Positions 36,081 through 44,911 of a stretch of DNA of 61,151 nucleotides are shown piece by piece. The notes under the pieces are model-generated. The model was not told the DNA's origin. It searched no databases and was given only the letters and a program-made list of their open reading frames with translations. Origin of the DNA: a virus. The stretch lies in the IMG/VR virus record IMGVR_UViG_3300025168_000089, positions 1 to 61,151 of that record, one strand, 5' to 3'. The position numbers and the translations under genes are program-made. Numbering within the stretch: position 1 is the stretch's first letter; the number at the start of each line of letters is the position of its first letter.

Positions 36081-36839
36081 ATGGCTGATACACAAGTAGC
36101 GAAGAAAGAAAACTCAGCACTGAGTATTCCTGCAGAGGATTTACTCGCTGATGTTGGAAGAGGACTTGAAAAAGTTTCTTCTGACGATATGACGATACCG
36201 AGGTTAGCTATCATACAAAGTGGTAGTCCTCAACGAAAAAAGAAAGACGATAAATATATAGAGAACGCAGATGAGGGAATGGTATTCAATACTGTTTCTA
36301 ATGCTCTATACAAAGATACTTTCTATGTAGTACCGTGCGAATTTGAGAAATTATTTATCGAATGGATACCACGAGAGAGTGGAGGTGGTTTAGTGACGAT
36401 GTACAACACCTCTAATAAACCGCAGGCAAAAAAAGAAGAAAATGGCAGACGTTTTTTATTGGAAAATGGTAATCAATTAGTTGATACTGCTCAACATTAC
36501 GTTATGGTAATTGGTAAAGATGGTTCATATGAACCAGCAGTTATGTCAATGTCATCTTCTTTATTAACAGTGTCTCGTAATTGGGTAACTCGTATGAAGT
36601 TACAACGAGAAAATGTTAATGGAAAGTTAATCGAGCCACCTACTTTTTATTACAAGTGGCCAATAACTACAATTGAGAAAACAAACTCAGATGGCTCGTG
36701 GTTTATTTATAAAATAGGAAACCCTGAACCTGTAGGAGATGCTGATTTATATCAAGCAGCGAGAAGTTTATCCGATTCTGTAAGAAAAGGAGTAGCTACT
36801 GCTGATGTGAATACTGATAACGATAATATACAATTTTAA
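36081..36839 (+). CDS. probable single-stranded DNA-binding protein
   Basis: The 252-residue protein is beta-rich in the middle with aromatic and basic residues (FYVVPCEFEKLFIEWIPRES; PTFYYKWPITTIEKTNSDGS) and ends in an acidic tail finishing DNDNIQF. A disordered acidic tail with terminal Phe is the hallmark of SSB proteins (compare bacterial DDDIPF and T7 gp2.5), through which replication partners are recruited. It lies directly before the primase. The OB fold itself is inferred. Confidence 0.66.
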   Translation: MADTQVAKKENSALSIPAEDLLADVGRGLEKVSSDDMTIPRLAIIQSGSPQRKKKDDKYIENADEGMVFNTVSNALYKDTFYVVPCEFEKLFIEWIPRESGGGLVTMYNTSNKPQAKKEENGRRFLLENGNQLVDTAQHYVMVIGKDGSYEPAVMSMSSSLLTVSRNWVTRMKLQRENVNGKLIEPPTFYYKWPITTIEKTNSDGSWFIYKIGNPEPVGDADLYQAARSLSDSVRKGVATADVNTDNDNIQF

Positions 36840-38339
36840 ATGTTATCTCAAGAGTTCTTTGACTTATTTAAAGGTCTTGAGCGTGCTCATGGCCGTTACG
36901 ATTTAGCTACAGAAAATCAAGGCGGCCAAAAGCAAGGGGGAACTGCACGTACAGTTCAAGAAACACTTACTTTACATGAATGGGAATTACATTTAAAAGG
37001 TGAAAGAGGTCTTGGTGTTATACCTATTCGTGATGATAATAAAGTTTATTGGGGAGCAATAGACATTGATGTATACGACTTAAATTTAGAAGAATTTAGC
37101 AAGAGCCTCAGCTCATCACCAATTATACCATGTAGGACTAAGAGTGGAGGATTACATTTATACGTTTTTTTTAAAGAATCAATATTAGCTAAAAGTGTAG
37201 TTCCTAAATTAAGAGAAATAGCTACATTATTAGGATATGCGAGTGCAGAGATATTTCCTAAACAAATTAAAATAATATCTGAAAGAGGAGATGTTGGTAA
37301 TTGGATAAATATGCCATATTTTGGAGGAGAATTTTCTACTCGATATGCTTTTTATAATGGTAAAAGATTAACTTTAAAAGAATTTATAAAGACTGCTCAA
37401 AGTAATAAATTAAGTAATATAAATGAAATTAAGATTCCTAATTTTAAAAAAGAAAATAATGAATTATTACCCGATGGTCCTCCGTGTTTACAATATTTAG
37501 TTAAAACAGGAATACCTGCAGGATCAAGAAACAACGCCTTATATAATTTAGGCGTATATGCAAAAAAAGCTTATGCAAATGATTGGGAAGAAAAATTAGA
37601 TGATTATAACTTAAACTTTTTAAATCCTCCATTAAAATCGAGAGAAGTTCAAACTGTTATAAGTTCTTTAAATAAAAGGTCTTATAATTATATGTGTAGT
37701 GAACCTCCTATTCAACCCTTTTGTAATAGGTCGTTATGTGTATCTCGTAAGTTTGGAATATCAGAGAATGGTACTATGCCGAGAATAAGTGGAATAACTA
37801 AAATAGTAACAGAACCTCCTACTTACTTTTTAACTGTAGATGATTTAAGAATTGGACCATTAGAATCAATAGATATTCTTAATCAAAAAAACTTTCAACG
37901 TGTGGTATTTGAGCATATAGATAAAGCTATTCCTTTAGTTTCTCCTCATCTATGGATTGAAATAATGAACGATTTAATTGCTAAAGTAGAGATAGTTGAA
38001 GCAACTGACGATTCATCTAATAAAGGAAGATTATGGGAATTATGCGAAAGATTCTGCACTGGATCAAGTTCGTCCGATGCTATGGAAGATATATTAAGAG
38101 GTCAATCCGTTACTATTAAAGGTGAAACCATGTTTAGAATTAATGATTTTATGGAATTTCTTGAGAAACATAGATTCAAAGAATTTAAATTACATGAAAT
38201 TACTGCTCATCTTAAAGAAAGAGGTGCTAAACATAGCCCTAAAAAAGTAAAAGGAAAGCATGTTAATATTTGGGTTATTCCAGAATTTGAAAAACAAAAA
38301 GAAGATTTTACGGAGCCAAACATCGAGGAGGTATTTTAA
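36840..38339 (+). CDS. archaeo-eukaryotic-type primase (AEP / PrimPol-like)
   Basis: The 499-residue protein has the AEP signatures: WGAIDIDVYD with Asp75 and Asp77 as metal ligands, KSGGLHLYVFF with His106, and AEIFPKQIKI. A later Cys-containing stretch (PFCNRSLCVSRKFG) and helices resemble the PriCT-type C-terminal part that supports primase action. It would make primers for the family A polymerase and may extend them with dNTPs. No DnaB-type helicase is fused or adjacent. Confidence 0.82.
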   Translation: MLSQEFFDLFKGLERAHGRYDLATENQGGQKQGGTARTVQETLTLHEWELHLKGERGLGVIPIRDDNKVYWGAIDIDVYDLNLEEFSKSLSSSPIIPCRTKSGGLHLYVFFKESILAKSVVPKLREIATLLGYASAEIFPKQIKIISERGDVGNWINMPYFGGEFSTRYAFYNGKRLTLKEFIKTAQSNKLSNINEIKIPNFKKENNELLPDGPPCLQYLVKTGIPAGSRNNALYNLGVYAKKAYANDWEEKLDDYNLNFLNPPLKSREVQTVISSLNKRSYNYMCSEPPIQPFCNRSLCVSRKFGISENGTMPRISGITKIVTEPPTYFLTVDDLRIGPLESIDILNQKNFQRVVFEHIDKAIPLVSPHLWIEIMNDLIAKVEIVEATDDSSNKGRLWELCERFCTGSSSSDAMEDILRGQSVTIKGETMFRINDFMEFLEKHRFKEFKLHEITAHLKERGAKHSPKKVKGKHVNIWVIPEFEKQKEDFTEPNIEEVF

Positions 38340-38515
38340 TGAGCGATGATAAAAAAGTAGTAGATGTAGTAGTGAAAATCAAAGGAATTTCATTATTCGG
38401 AGAAAATAATCCTAAAGATAATTTTCAAAAATATTATAAAGAATTTTTAGATAAAGGATTAACACCAGCTGAAGCTGAAAGATTAACTAAACAAAAATTG
38501 GAGAATAAACAATGA
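38339..38515 (+). CDS. small protein between primase and exonuclease
   Basis: The 58-residue protein MSDDKKVVDVVVKIKGISLF continues to a helix (EFLDKGLTPAEAERLTKQKL). ATG overlaps the primase TAA by one base after a GGAGG, and its TGA overlaps the exonuclease ATG (ATGA). The beta-then-helix look is compact, but no family is recognised. Confidence 0.58.
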   Translation: MSDDKKVVDVVVKIKGISLFGENNPKDNFQKYYKEFLDKGLTPAEAERLTKQKLENKQ

Positions 38516-39300
38516 AATATTTATTTTTTGACGTAGAAACAACTGGGTTATGGAAAAGAGATTTAGAAGCAACTGATCCTAAACAACCTAAAATAGTTCA
38601 AATTGCTGCTCAATTAACTGACAAAGATGAGAAAGTTTACGCACAATTAGCTTGTATAGTACAACCAGATAAATGGTCTATACCTAAAGAAGCTGAAGAT
38701 ATTCATAAAATAAGTGATAATATAGCTTTGCAATATGGTGTTCCTCTGATAAATGTATTAGGAATGTTTAATTCTCTAGCAGCACAAGCTGACGTATTAG
38801 TGGCTCACAATACATCATTTGATTTACAGATGGTATTAAGAGAATTTAATGCGATAGGAAAAAGTTTTAGGATTCCTAAAGAGCAACATTGTACGATGAT
38901 GACTGCTAAAGATATTTTAAAATTAGAAAGTAATTTTAATGACTATAAATTTCCTAAACTAGAAGAAACATATAAACATTTTTTAGGAGCAGGAGGATAT
39001 CATAATTGGCACGATGCTCTTACTGATATTATTATATGCCGAATAATCTACTTCCACATGAAAGCGAAAGGAATAAAAATGGAAAAACCACGTGCAATGC
39101 CTAAAGCATTAATTAAAAATTTGGACGAAAAAATATACAAAGAGTTTTTAAATCTTATAAAATTTATTAAAGAAGATACTTTAAATGATTGGGAAAAAGG
39201 TTTTCTTAAAGACCAAAAAGAAAGACATGAGAAATATAAAGAAAAAATACTTATGAGCGATAAACAAATGAATATATTAAGAAAGTTTAAAGATAAATGA
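38512..39300 (+). CDS. DnaQ-like 3'-5' exonuclease (DEDDh)
   Basis: The 262-residue protein has Exo I FFDVETTGLW (Asp7, Glu9), Exo II VAHNTSFDLQMVLREF and Exo III HNWHDALTDIIICRI, with His and Asp five residues apart as in the DEDDh class. It removes 3' nucleotides, giving proofreading or DNA processing. The polymerase at 46712 already contains its own exonuclease domain, so this may work with recombination or in degrading nucleic acid. It overlaps the epimerase gene by 4 bases. Confidence 0.84.
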   Translation: MKYLFFDVETTGLWKRDLEATDPKQPKIVQIAAQLTDKDEKVYAQLACIVQPDKWSIPKEAEDIHKISDNIALQYGVPLINVLGMFNSLAAQADVLVAHNTSFDLQMVLREFNAIGKSFRIPKEQHCTMMTAKDILKLESNFNDYKFPKLEETYKHFLGAGGYHNWHDALTDIIICRIIYFHMKAKGIKMEKPRAMPKALIKNLDEKIYKEFLNLIKFIKEDTLNDWEKGFLKDQKERHEKYKEKILMSDKQMNILRKFKDK

Positions 39301-40259
39301 GAGTATTAGTAACAGGTTGCGCTGGTTTTGTAGGATCACATCTTACAGAACATTTAGTTAATAGAGGAGATACTGTTTACGGTATAGATAATTTATTAAC
39401 AGGGCAAGAAAAAAATATAGGAAATTTGCATAGTTTTATAGAAGCAGATATTAGTAAAACTAATGATATGAAAGATATTATAAAACAAATTATAAATGAA
39501 GGACCTATTGATTTAATTTATAATTTAGCATGTCCTGCAAGTCCTGATCACTATATAAAACATTCTCTTAAAACTTTAGATACTTGTTATTTAGGAACTA
39601 AAAATATTTTAGATGCTGCGTTTTTAACAAATTCTATGGTCATACACACATCTACTTCAGAAGTATATGGAAACCCAGATCATAGCCCTCAAGAAGAAGA
39701 TTATTACGGAAGTGTAAATTCTTTTGGACCACGAGCATGTTATGATGAGGGTAAAAGAGTAGCAGAAGCACTTATCTATGAATATATTCGTTTATATAGA
39801 TTAGATATTAAAATAGCAAGATTATTTAATACTTATGGACCTCGTATGGCTGTTAATGATGGTAGAGTTATATCTAATTTTATTTGCGCTGCTTTAGAAA
39901 ATAAAGAATTATTATTATATGGCAATGGGCTTCAATCTCGTTCTTTTTGTTATGTATCAGATACAATACACGCTTTATTAGGGCTTGCAGAAACTACAAA
40001 ATTAAATAAACCAGTTAATATTGGCAACCCAGATGAAAAAACAATTTATAATATTGCTGAATTAATAATTGCAATGACTGATTCTAAATCAGGAATCATG
40101 ACAGTTGCACATAAAAAAGACGACCCTTTACAAAGATGTCCTAATATAGAAAGAATTAATATGTTATTAAATTGGAAACCAGAAATAACTTTAACAGAAG
40201 GACTAAAGAAAACCATAGAGTATTTTAGAAAATGTTTAATAAAGAAAACACCAACGTAA
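39297..40259 (+). CDS. UDP-glucuronate decarboxylase (UDP-xylose synthase)
   Basis: The 320-residue short-chain dehydrogenase-type enzyme binds NAD with VTGCAGFVGSHL (Gly7, Gly10, Gly13), has TSEVYG (near 120-125), ACYDEGKR with catalytic Tyr149 and Lys153, and NTYGPRMAVNDGRVISNF, which is specific for UDP-glucuronate decarboxylases rather than generic epimerases. It converts UDP-glucuronate to UDP-xylose. In this setting it could supply a pentose for DNA or virion glycosylation. The gene overlaps the helicase by 28 bases. Confidence 0.85.
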   Translation: MRVLVTGCAGFVGSHLTEHLVNRGDTVYGIDNLLTGQEKNIGNLHSFIEADISKTNDMKDIIKQIINEGPIDLIYNLACPASPDHYIKHSLKTLDTCYLGTKNILDAAFLTNSMVIHTSTSEVYGNPDHSPQEEDYYGSVNSFGPRACYDEGKRVAEALIYEYIRLYRLDIKIARLFNTYGPRMAVNDGRVISNFICAALENKELLLYGNGLQSRSFCYVSDTIHALLGLAETTKLNKPVNIGNPDEKTIYNIAELIIAMTDSKSGIMTVAHKKDDPLQRCPNIERINMLLNWKPEITLTEGLKKTIEYFRKCLIKKTPT

Positions 40260-41764
40260 TATTAGGTCCTCCTGGGACTGGTAAAACTACTTCATTACTT
40301 AATAAGCTTGAAGCAGAAATAGAGGCAGGAGTTAAACCTCGCACTATTGGATTTGTGAGTTTTACTCGCAGAGCCATTAAAGAATCACGAGAAAGAACTA
40401 TTTCTCGTTTTGATATTAATGAAGAAACAGATTTAGATTATTTTAGAACACTTCATAGTATTTGTTTTCGTTCTTTAGGATTAAATGGAAAACAAATATT
40501 TAAAGGAAGTCACGTTACTGAATTTAAAAAACTTTTAAAAATAGATATGTCAGGTGGAGTAGAAGAAGATGAAATAGTCACATCGGGAATAAAGATTGGC
40601 GATAAAATGTTATTTTGTGACCAATTAGCTAGAGCAATGATGAAACCTTTAAGAGATACTTGGAGAAGTTTAGATTGTGAATATTCATGGAAAGAACAAG
40701 AATTATTTTCTAATACATTTAGAAAGTTTAAAGAAAAAAGAGGACTATCTGATTTCACTGATATGCTTATAACTTTCTTAAAAGAAGGTGTAGCACCTCC
40801 ATTAAAAGTTTTATTTGTTGATGAGGCACAAGATTTAACGATACTTCAATGGAAAGTAGTGAGTAAATTAGTTGAGAATTGCGATAGATTATATATCGCA
40901 GGAGATGATGATCAAACTATTTATAAATGGGCGGGTGCTGATATTGATACATTTCTAAATCTTAAAGGTAATATAGAAGTGCTTCCTTATAGTTATAGAT
41001 TACCTTCTAAAGTTTATGATTTAGCAATCGAGATTAGCTCACGTATAAAAAACAGATTTGCAAAAGAATGGAAAAGCAGAAAAGAAGAAGGTACTGTTAA
41101 TTATGTATCTGCTATAGAATATATAGACATGAAAGAAGGACCATGGCTCATCCTCTCTCGATATAATTATCAACTTTATTCAATTCAAAAATTTTTAAAA
41201 ACTCAAGGATTTGTGTTTGAAAACAAGTACGGAGGGTTTAAAGCTAATAAGCATGTTCAAGGAATTAGAGCATGGAAAAAACTTATGAATAAAGAAAAAA
41301 TTGTATATGAAGAAATAAAAAAACTATATTCTTGTTTACGAACAGGAAGTGGTATAGAAAGAGGATTTAAGAATTTAAAAACTATTGACGGAGATATAAT
41401 TAATTATCATAAAGAAGAATTTGATTTAGAAAGTTTAAGAATGCACCATGGGCTAAAAGCTAAAGGTAAATGGCAAGAAGCATTAGAGATGATTCCAGAA
41501 GAAGATAAATATTATTATGAAGCTTTAGAAAAAACTGGAGATATAAATGAAGATAGTCCACGAATACGATTAAGTACGATACATGGAAGTAAAGGAGCAG
41601 AAGCTGATAACGTAGTATTACTCACTGATGTTTCTTATAAAACTTGGAAGAATTTAGTTAAAGATGACGATGATGAGCATCGTGTTTTTTATGTAGGAAT
41701 TACACGAGTAAAAAATAATTTATTTATTGTAAATCCTCAAACTGAATATAGTTATAGGATATAA
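40232..41764 (+). CDS. UvrD/Rep-like SF1 helicase
   Basis: The 510-residue protein has motif I ILGPPGTGKTTSLL, motif II LFVDEAQDL, motif III GDDDQTIYKWAGAD, motif IV LPYSYRLP, and motifs V-VI STIHGSKGAEADNVVLL and YVGITRVKNNLFIV. This is a full SF1A set. It is shorter than UvrD (about 720), like compact phage helicases such as T4 Dda, and probably unwinds DNA at the replication fork or in recombination. It begins inside the preceding gene. Confidence 0.86.
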   Translation: MFNKENTNVILGPPGTGKTTSLLNKLEAEIEAGVKPRTIGFVSFTRRAIKESRERTISRFDINEETDLDYFRTLHSICFRSLGLNGKQIFKGSHVTEFKKLLKIDMSGGVEEDEIVTSGIKIGDKMLFCDQLARAMMKPLRDTWRSLDCEYSWKEQELFSNTFRKFKEKRGLSDFTDMLITFLKEGVAPPLKVLFVDEAQDLTILQWKVVSKLVENCDRLYIAGDDDQTIYKWAGADIDTFLNLKGNIEVLPYSYRLPSKVYDLAIEISSRIKNRFAKEWKSRKEEGTVNYVSAIEYIDMKEGPWLILSRYNYQLYSIQKFLKTQGFVFENKYGGFKANKHVQGIRAWKKLMNKEKIVYEEIKKLYSCLRTGSGIERGFKNLKTIDGDIINYHKEEFDLESLRMHHGLKAKGKWQEALEMIPEEDKYYYEALEKTGDINEDSPRIRLSTIHGSKGAEADNVVLLTDVSYKTWKNLVKDDDDEHRVFYVGITRVKNNLFIVNPQTEYSYRI

Positions 41765-41765
41765 T

Positions 41766-42440
41766 ATGAGTAACGATAAAAGAATAGATTACTTGAATAG
41801 TTTTCAAAATAAAATAGATAGCGATATTTATAGCGAACCTAAATCTCAATTACACTATAGTGTAATAAAGCCTCAAGCACAAAACTTTTTAAATCAATTC
41901 GGAATTAAAGAAGATAAATCAGTTATAGATATAGGTTGTGGAGATGGTTATTTTTTATCTTTGTTAAAAGAAAATGGATTTAAAGATTTAGCTGGAGTTA
42001 CTAAAGGCAAAGAAGATATTACTAATTGTGTTGATAAAGGAATAAAAAAAATATATGATACTGATATGACATTTACTCATATTAAAGAACAATACGATGT
42101 TTTATGGTGCCGGCATTGTCTTGAGCATAGTCCATATCCTTATTTAACTTTGCATGAATTTAATCGTTTAGTTAAAATGAATGGCTATGCTTATATAGAA
42201 GTTCCCGAAGCTGAAGGATATGTTAAACATGAGAATAATGCAAATCATTACTCTATGTTAACGAAAAGAAATTGGGTATCTTTAATTTTACGTTGTGGAT
42301 TCGATATAAATAGAATACAAGATATTGATTTAAGTATTAGAAATAAAGATTTTCAAGATGGACACCCCTATCCCGAGCAATGGTGGGCTTTTTATTTAAC
42401 TAAAACAATTGATTTAAAATTTATGGAAGGAAAAATATGA
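41766..42440 (+). CDS. class I SAM-dependent methyltransferase
   Basis: The 224-residue protein has motif I VIDIGCGDGYFLSLL (binding S-adenosylmethionine), then an acidic end of the second strand (LAGVTKGKED) and CRHCLEHSPYPYLTLHEFNR as motif IV region, typical of Methyltransf_11/23 enzymes. Such proteins are often sugar, small-molecule or surface methyltransferases; no DNA-specific NPPY motif is present. It might finish a sugar modification from the neighbouring cassette, which is inference. Confidence 0.75.
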   Translation: MSNDKRIDYLNSFQNKIDSDIYSEPKSQLHYSVIKPQAQNFLNQFGIKEDKSVIDIGCGDGYFLSLLKENGFKDLAGVTKGKEDITNCVDKGIKKIYDTDMTFTHIKEQYDVLWCRHCLEHSPYPYLTLHEFNRLVKMNGYAYIEVPEAEGYVKHENNANHYSMLTKRNWVSLILRCGFDINRIQDIDLSIRNKDFQDGHPYPEQWWAFYLTKTIDLKFMEGKI

Positions 42441-43498
42441 AAGCAATAGGAAGTTATATATTCGCTGGAGGGTTTACTATTGGCGTTAAAAAACATTTTG
42501 ATATTGAGGCACATTTAGAAGGTGATGGAGCGTACGGAGCAGACACATTTTCTTTAAATTATCCAAATATACCTATATTTGAAGGACCAGATAATTGGCC
42601 TATAGAAAAATATAAAGATAAAATAGATTTTGTGTATGGTAATCCCCCTTGCGCTCCCTGGAGTACGTTAGGTTCAGGAAGTAAAGGAGCAGATGGTTGG
42701 AAAACTGATCCTCGTATTAGTTGTTGGAACGATGTATTTTCTTTACTTTATAAAATAAGGCCTAAAGTTTTAGCTATTGAATCAGTTCCCCGTGTTTTTT
42801 CAGAGACAGGAGGTAGACCAATGATAATGGATTTTACTAAAAAAGCTAATGAAGAAGGTTACGCCGTTACACATTTATTAGTAGATGGACAATATACGGG
42901 ACTTCCTCATTCAAGAAAACGATTTTTCTTTTTAGCACATAAAGGAAATTTTAATCCTCCTGCTCCTAACTGGAATCCTGCACCAAATGTAGGAGAAGTA
43001 TTAGATGAATTAAAAGCAGATGGAATTGAAGCAGGTCATACTGCAACTTTAAGTGAAAATGAAATGAAATTAACTAGAATGGCTAAACCTGGAGAATCAT
43101 TGAGAAATATATGGGAAAGTTTAAATCCCCCTGAAACTTGGAAAAGGTCACTTAAAGGACGTAAAGGAGTTATAGGTAGACCTCAATTTATGAAATGGAG
43201 ATTAACTCGAAAACAAATAATGGGAGTTATTGCAGGAAGTTTTTCTATTCACCCTGAAGAAGATAGACTTTTAGGAATACAAGAACTCTGCGCTTTTTGT
43301 GGATACCCAACAGATTATAAATTTTCAGGAGCAAAATCAGGGTGGCCTAGTTTATTAGCTAGAGGAGTAATGCCTCCAGTAGGTGAATGGTTAGCTAGAA
43401 ATGTAAAAGCAATGATAGAATCTAATTCGGGATTTGAAGTTAATCATAAAGTTATAGATTACCGTAAACCAACAACAGGAGATTTATTTAATGCTTAA
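42437..43498 (+). CDS. C5-cytosine DNA methyltransferase
   Basis: The 353-residue enzyme shows motif I FAGGFTIGV (9-17), motif IV GNPPCAPWSTLG with catalytic Cys72, motif VI as ESV (115-117) in place of the usual ENV, motif VIII QYTGLPHSRKRFFF (152-165) and a C-terminal GVMPPVGEWLARN like motifs IX-X. It transfers a methyl group to C5 of cytosine. It may protect phage DNA from restriction or prepare cytosine for more changes. The target recognition region (about 190-290) is compact. It overlaps both neighbours. Confidence 0.82.
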   Translation: MKAIGSYIFAGGFTIGVKKHFDIEAHLEGDGAYGADTFSLNYPNIPIFEGPDNWPIEKYKDKIDFVYGNPPCAPWSTLGSGSKGADGWKTDPRISCWNDVFSLLYKIRPKVLAIESVPRVFSETGGRPMIMDFTKKANEEGYAVTHLLVDGQYTGLPHSRKRFFFLAHKGNFNPPAPNWNPAPNVGEVLDELKADGIEAGHTATLSENEMKLTRMAKPGESLRNIWESLNPPETWKRSLKGRKGVIGRPQFMKWRLTRKQIMGVIAGSFSIHPEEDRLLGIQELCAFCGYPTDYKFSGAKSGWPSLLARGVMPPVGEWLARNVKAMIESNSGFEVNHKVIDYRKPTTGDLFNA

Positions 43499-43871
43499 AG
43501 ATATAGAAGAATTTCATAAAAAATTTGGATTTGAAAAAAGAGTGGGTATCAAAAATAATAAAAATTTGGTAGACTTTCGGATTAAATTCTTAGAAGAAGA
43601 ATTAAGAGAATTTAAAGAAGCAATTAAAGAAGAAAATGATGCAAAAGCATTAGATGCTTTAGTTGATTTAACATATGTAGCTATAGGAACAGCTTATCTT
43701 TTTGATTATCCGTTTTGGGCTGCTTGGACAGAAGTACAGAAAGCTAATATGGCAAAAGTAAGAAAAGAAAGTGAACGTTCAAAATTTGATGTAATAAAAC
43801 CTAAGGGTTGGAAAGCACCTAATATTGAACAAATAATAAATATATTTAAAAATTGGAAGGCATGGTCATGA
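43491..43871 (+). CDS. MazG-like nucleotide pyrophosphohydrolase
   Basis: The 126-residue helical protein has FLEEELREFKEAIKEEND then ALDALVDLTYVAIGTAYL, the EExxE...ExxD pattern of all-alpha NTP pyrophosphohydrolases (MazG, dUTPase/dCTPase relatives). These split dNTPs to dNMP plus pyrophosphate. Placed among dCMP enzymes, it is a candidate dCTP pyrophosphatase like T4 gp56, which keeps normal cytosine out of phage DNA. Substrate is inferred. Confidence 0.76.
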   Translation: MLKDIEEFHKKFGFEKRVGIKNNKNLVDFRIKFLEEELREFKEAIKEENDAKALDALVDLTYVAIGTAYLFDYPFWAAWTEVQKANMAKVRKESERSKFDVIKPKGWKAPNIEQIINIFKNWKAWS

Positions 43872-44911
43872 AAGTATTAGTAACAGGATTTACTGCTAAA
43901 GGTATAGGCAGTGGTAAAAATGTATTAGAGATTGCAACAGCAGCTAATTGTTTACCAAGAGCATTAAGAGAATGCGGAATAGAAGTGGATCATAAGTCAG
44001 TTACTCCGGGAGATGATATATCAGAATATGATAAAGTAGTAGTATTTGCTTTTGCTCCTAATTCTTTACCGTCATCTTATTTATATGGAGGTCTTTATAC
44101 TTTATTGAAAAGACCAGACGCATATATAGCATTAGATGATTGGCAAACTAAAGATATAAAACAAGGATGTGGTACTTTTGCACGTGACGGACATTGGAGA
44201 TTATGGAAAAGAGTAAGTAAAGCAGGTAACTCTGTGGGTAAAAAATTCTTTCATGAAGCACAAGCTTATAAAAAAGAAATGGAAGATTTAATTACTCAAT
44301 TAGCTTTTGAAAAATGGCCATATAAAGTACTAGCACCAGTTTATAAAGGTGGAGATGTATCTCAATTAGGGATAGATTCCAAAGAAATAATACCATGGGA
44401 TCCAACTCCTGTTACTGATAGTTATAAAGCAGGAAGTAAATATAATCAATCTTTATTTTCAAGTATAAATAGTATTCCTGAAGTTAAAGAAAAAGAATGG
44501 ATCATGGCTTCTTTAATTCAAAAACAAAGTTGGTTTAAACGACAAAAATTCGAATGGCCTGTAACTTGTTATGGTAATCCAAATCTTAATCAACGAAGAT
44601 TAACTGAGCCCGATTTATATAATGAATATTTAAGAGTGAGGGGAATATTAATACCTCCTCATTATCATACGATAAAAGGAAGTGGTTGGTGGAGAGTTCG
44701 TTACGGAATGATAGCAGACGCAGGTTGCATAGCTTATGGAGAAACTGAAGAAACTAAATTATTTGGAGATTCTTATCAAGTATCTTTATCTGATATAGAA
44801 AAAATGAATGATAGTGAATTAAATGATTTAGCTGAAATTCAAAAAAAAGATTTTAATTCTACAGTATGGAATAAAAATAGATTAAATACTTTTATAAGCG
44901 ATTATTTTTAA
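43868..44911 (+). CDS. possible GT-B-type glycosyltransferase of the modification cassette
   Basis: The 347-residue protein has a Rossmann-like N terminus (KVLVTGFTAKGIGSGKNVLE; DKVVVFAFAPNSLPSSYLYG), a linker and a second half ending HYHTIKGSGWWRVRYGMIAD then GCIAYGETEE, which resembles the donor-binding C-terminal domain of GT-B glycosyltransferases. ATG 43868 is preferred because GGAAGG lies at 43855-43860 and it forms ATGA with the MazG stop; TTG 43853 is less likely. It may glycosylate hydroxymethylcytosine, but I do not recognise the family for certain. Confidence 0.45.
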   Translation: MKVLVTGFTAKGIGSGKNVLEIATAANCLPRALRECGIEVDHKSVTPGDDISEYDKVVVFAFAPNSLPSSYLYGGLYTLLKRPDAYIALDDWQTKDIKQGCGTFARDGHWRLWKRVSKAGNSVGKKFFHEAQAYKKEMEDLITQLAFEKWPYKVLAPVYKGGDVSQLGIDSKEIIPWDPTPVTDSYKAGSKYNQSLFSSINSIPEVKEKEWIMASLIQKQSWFKRQKFEWPVTCYGNPNLNQRRLTEPDLYNEYLRVRGILIPPHYHTIKGSGWWRVRYGMIADAGCIAYGETEETKLFGDSYQVSLSDIEKMNDSELNDLAEIQKKDFNSTVWNKNRLNTFISDYF

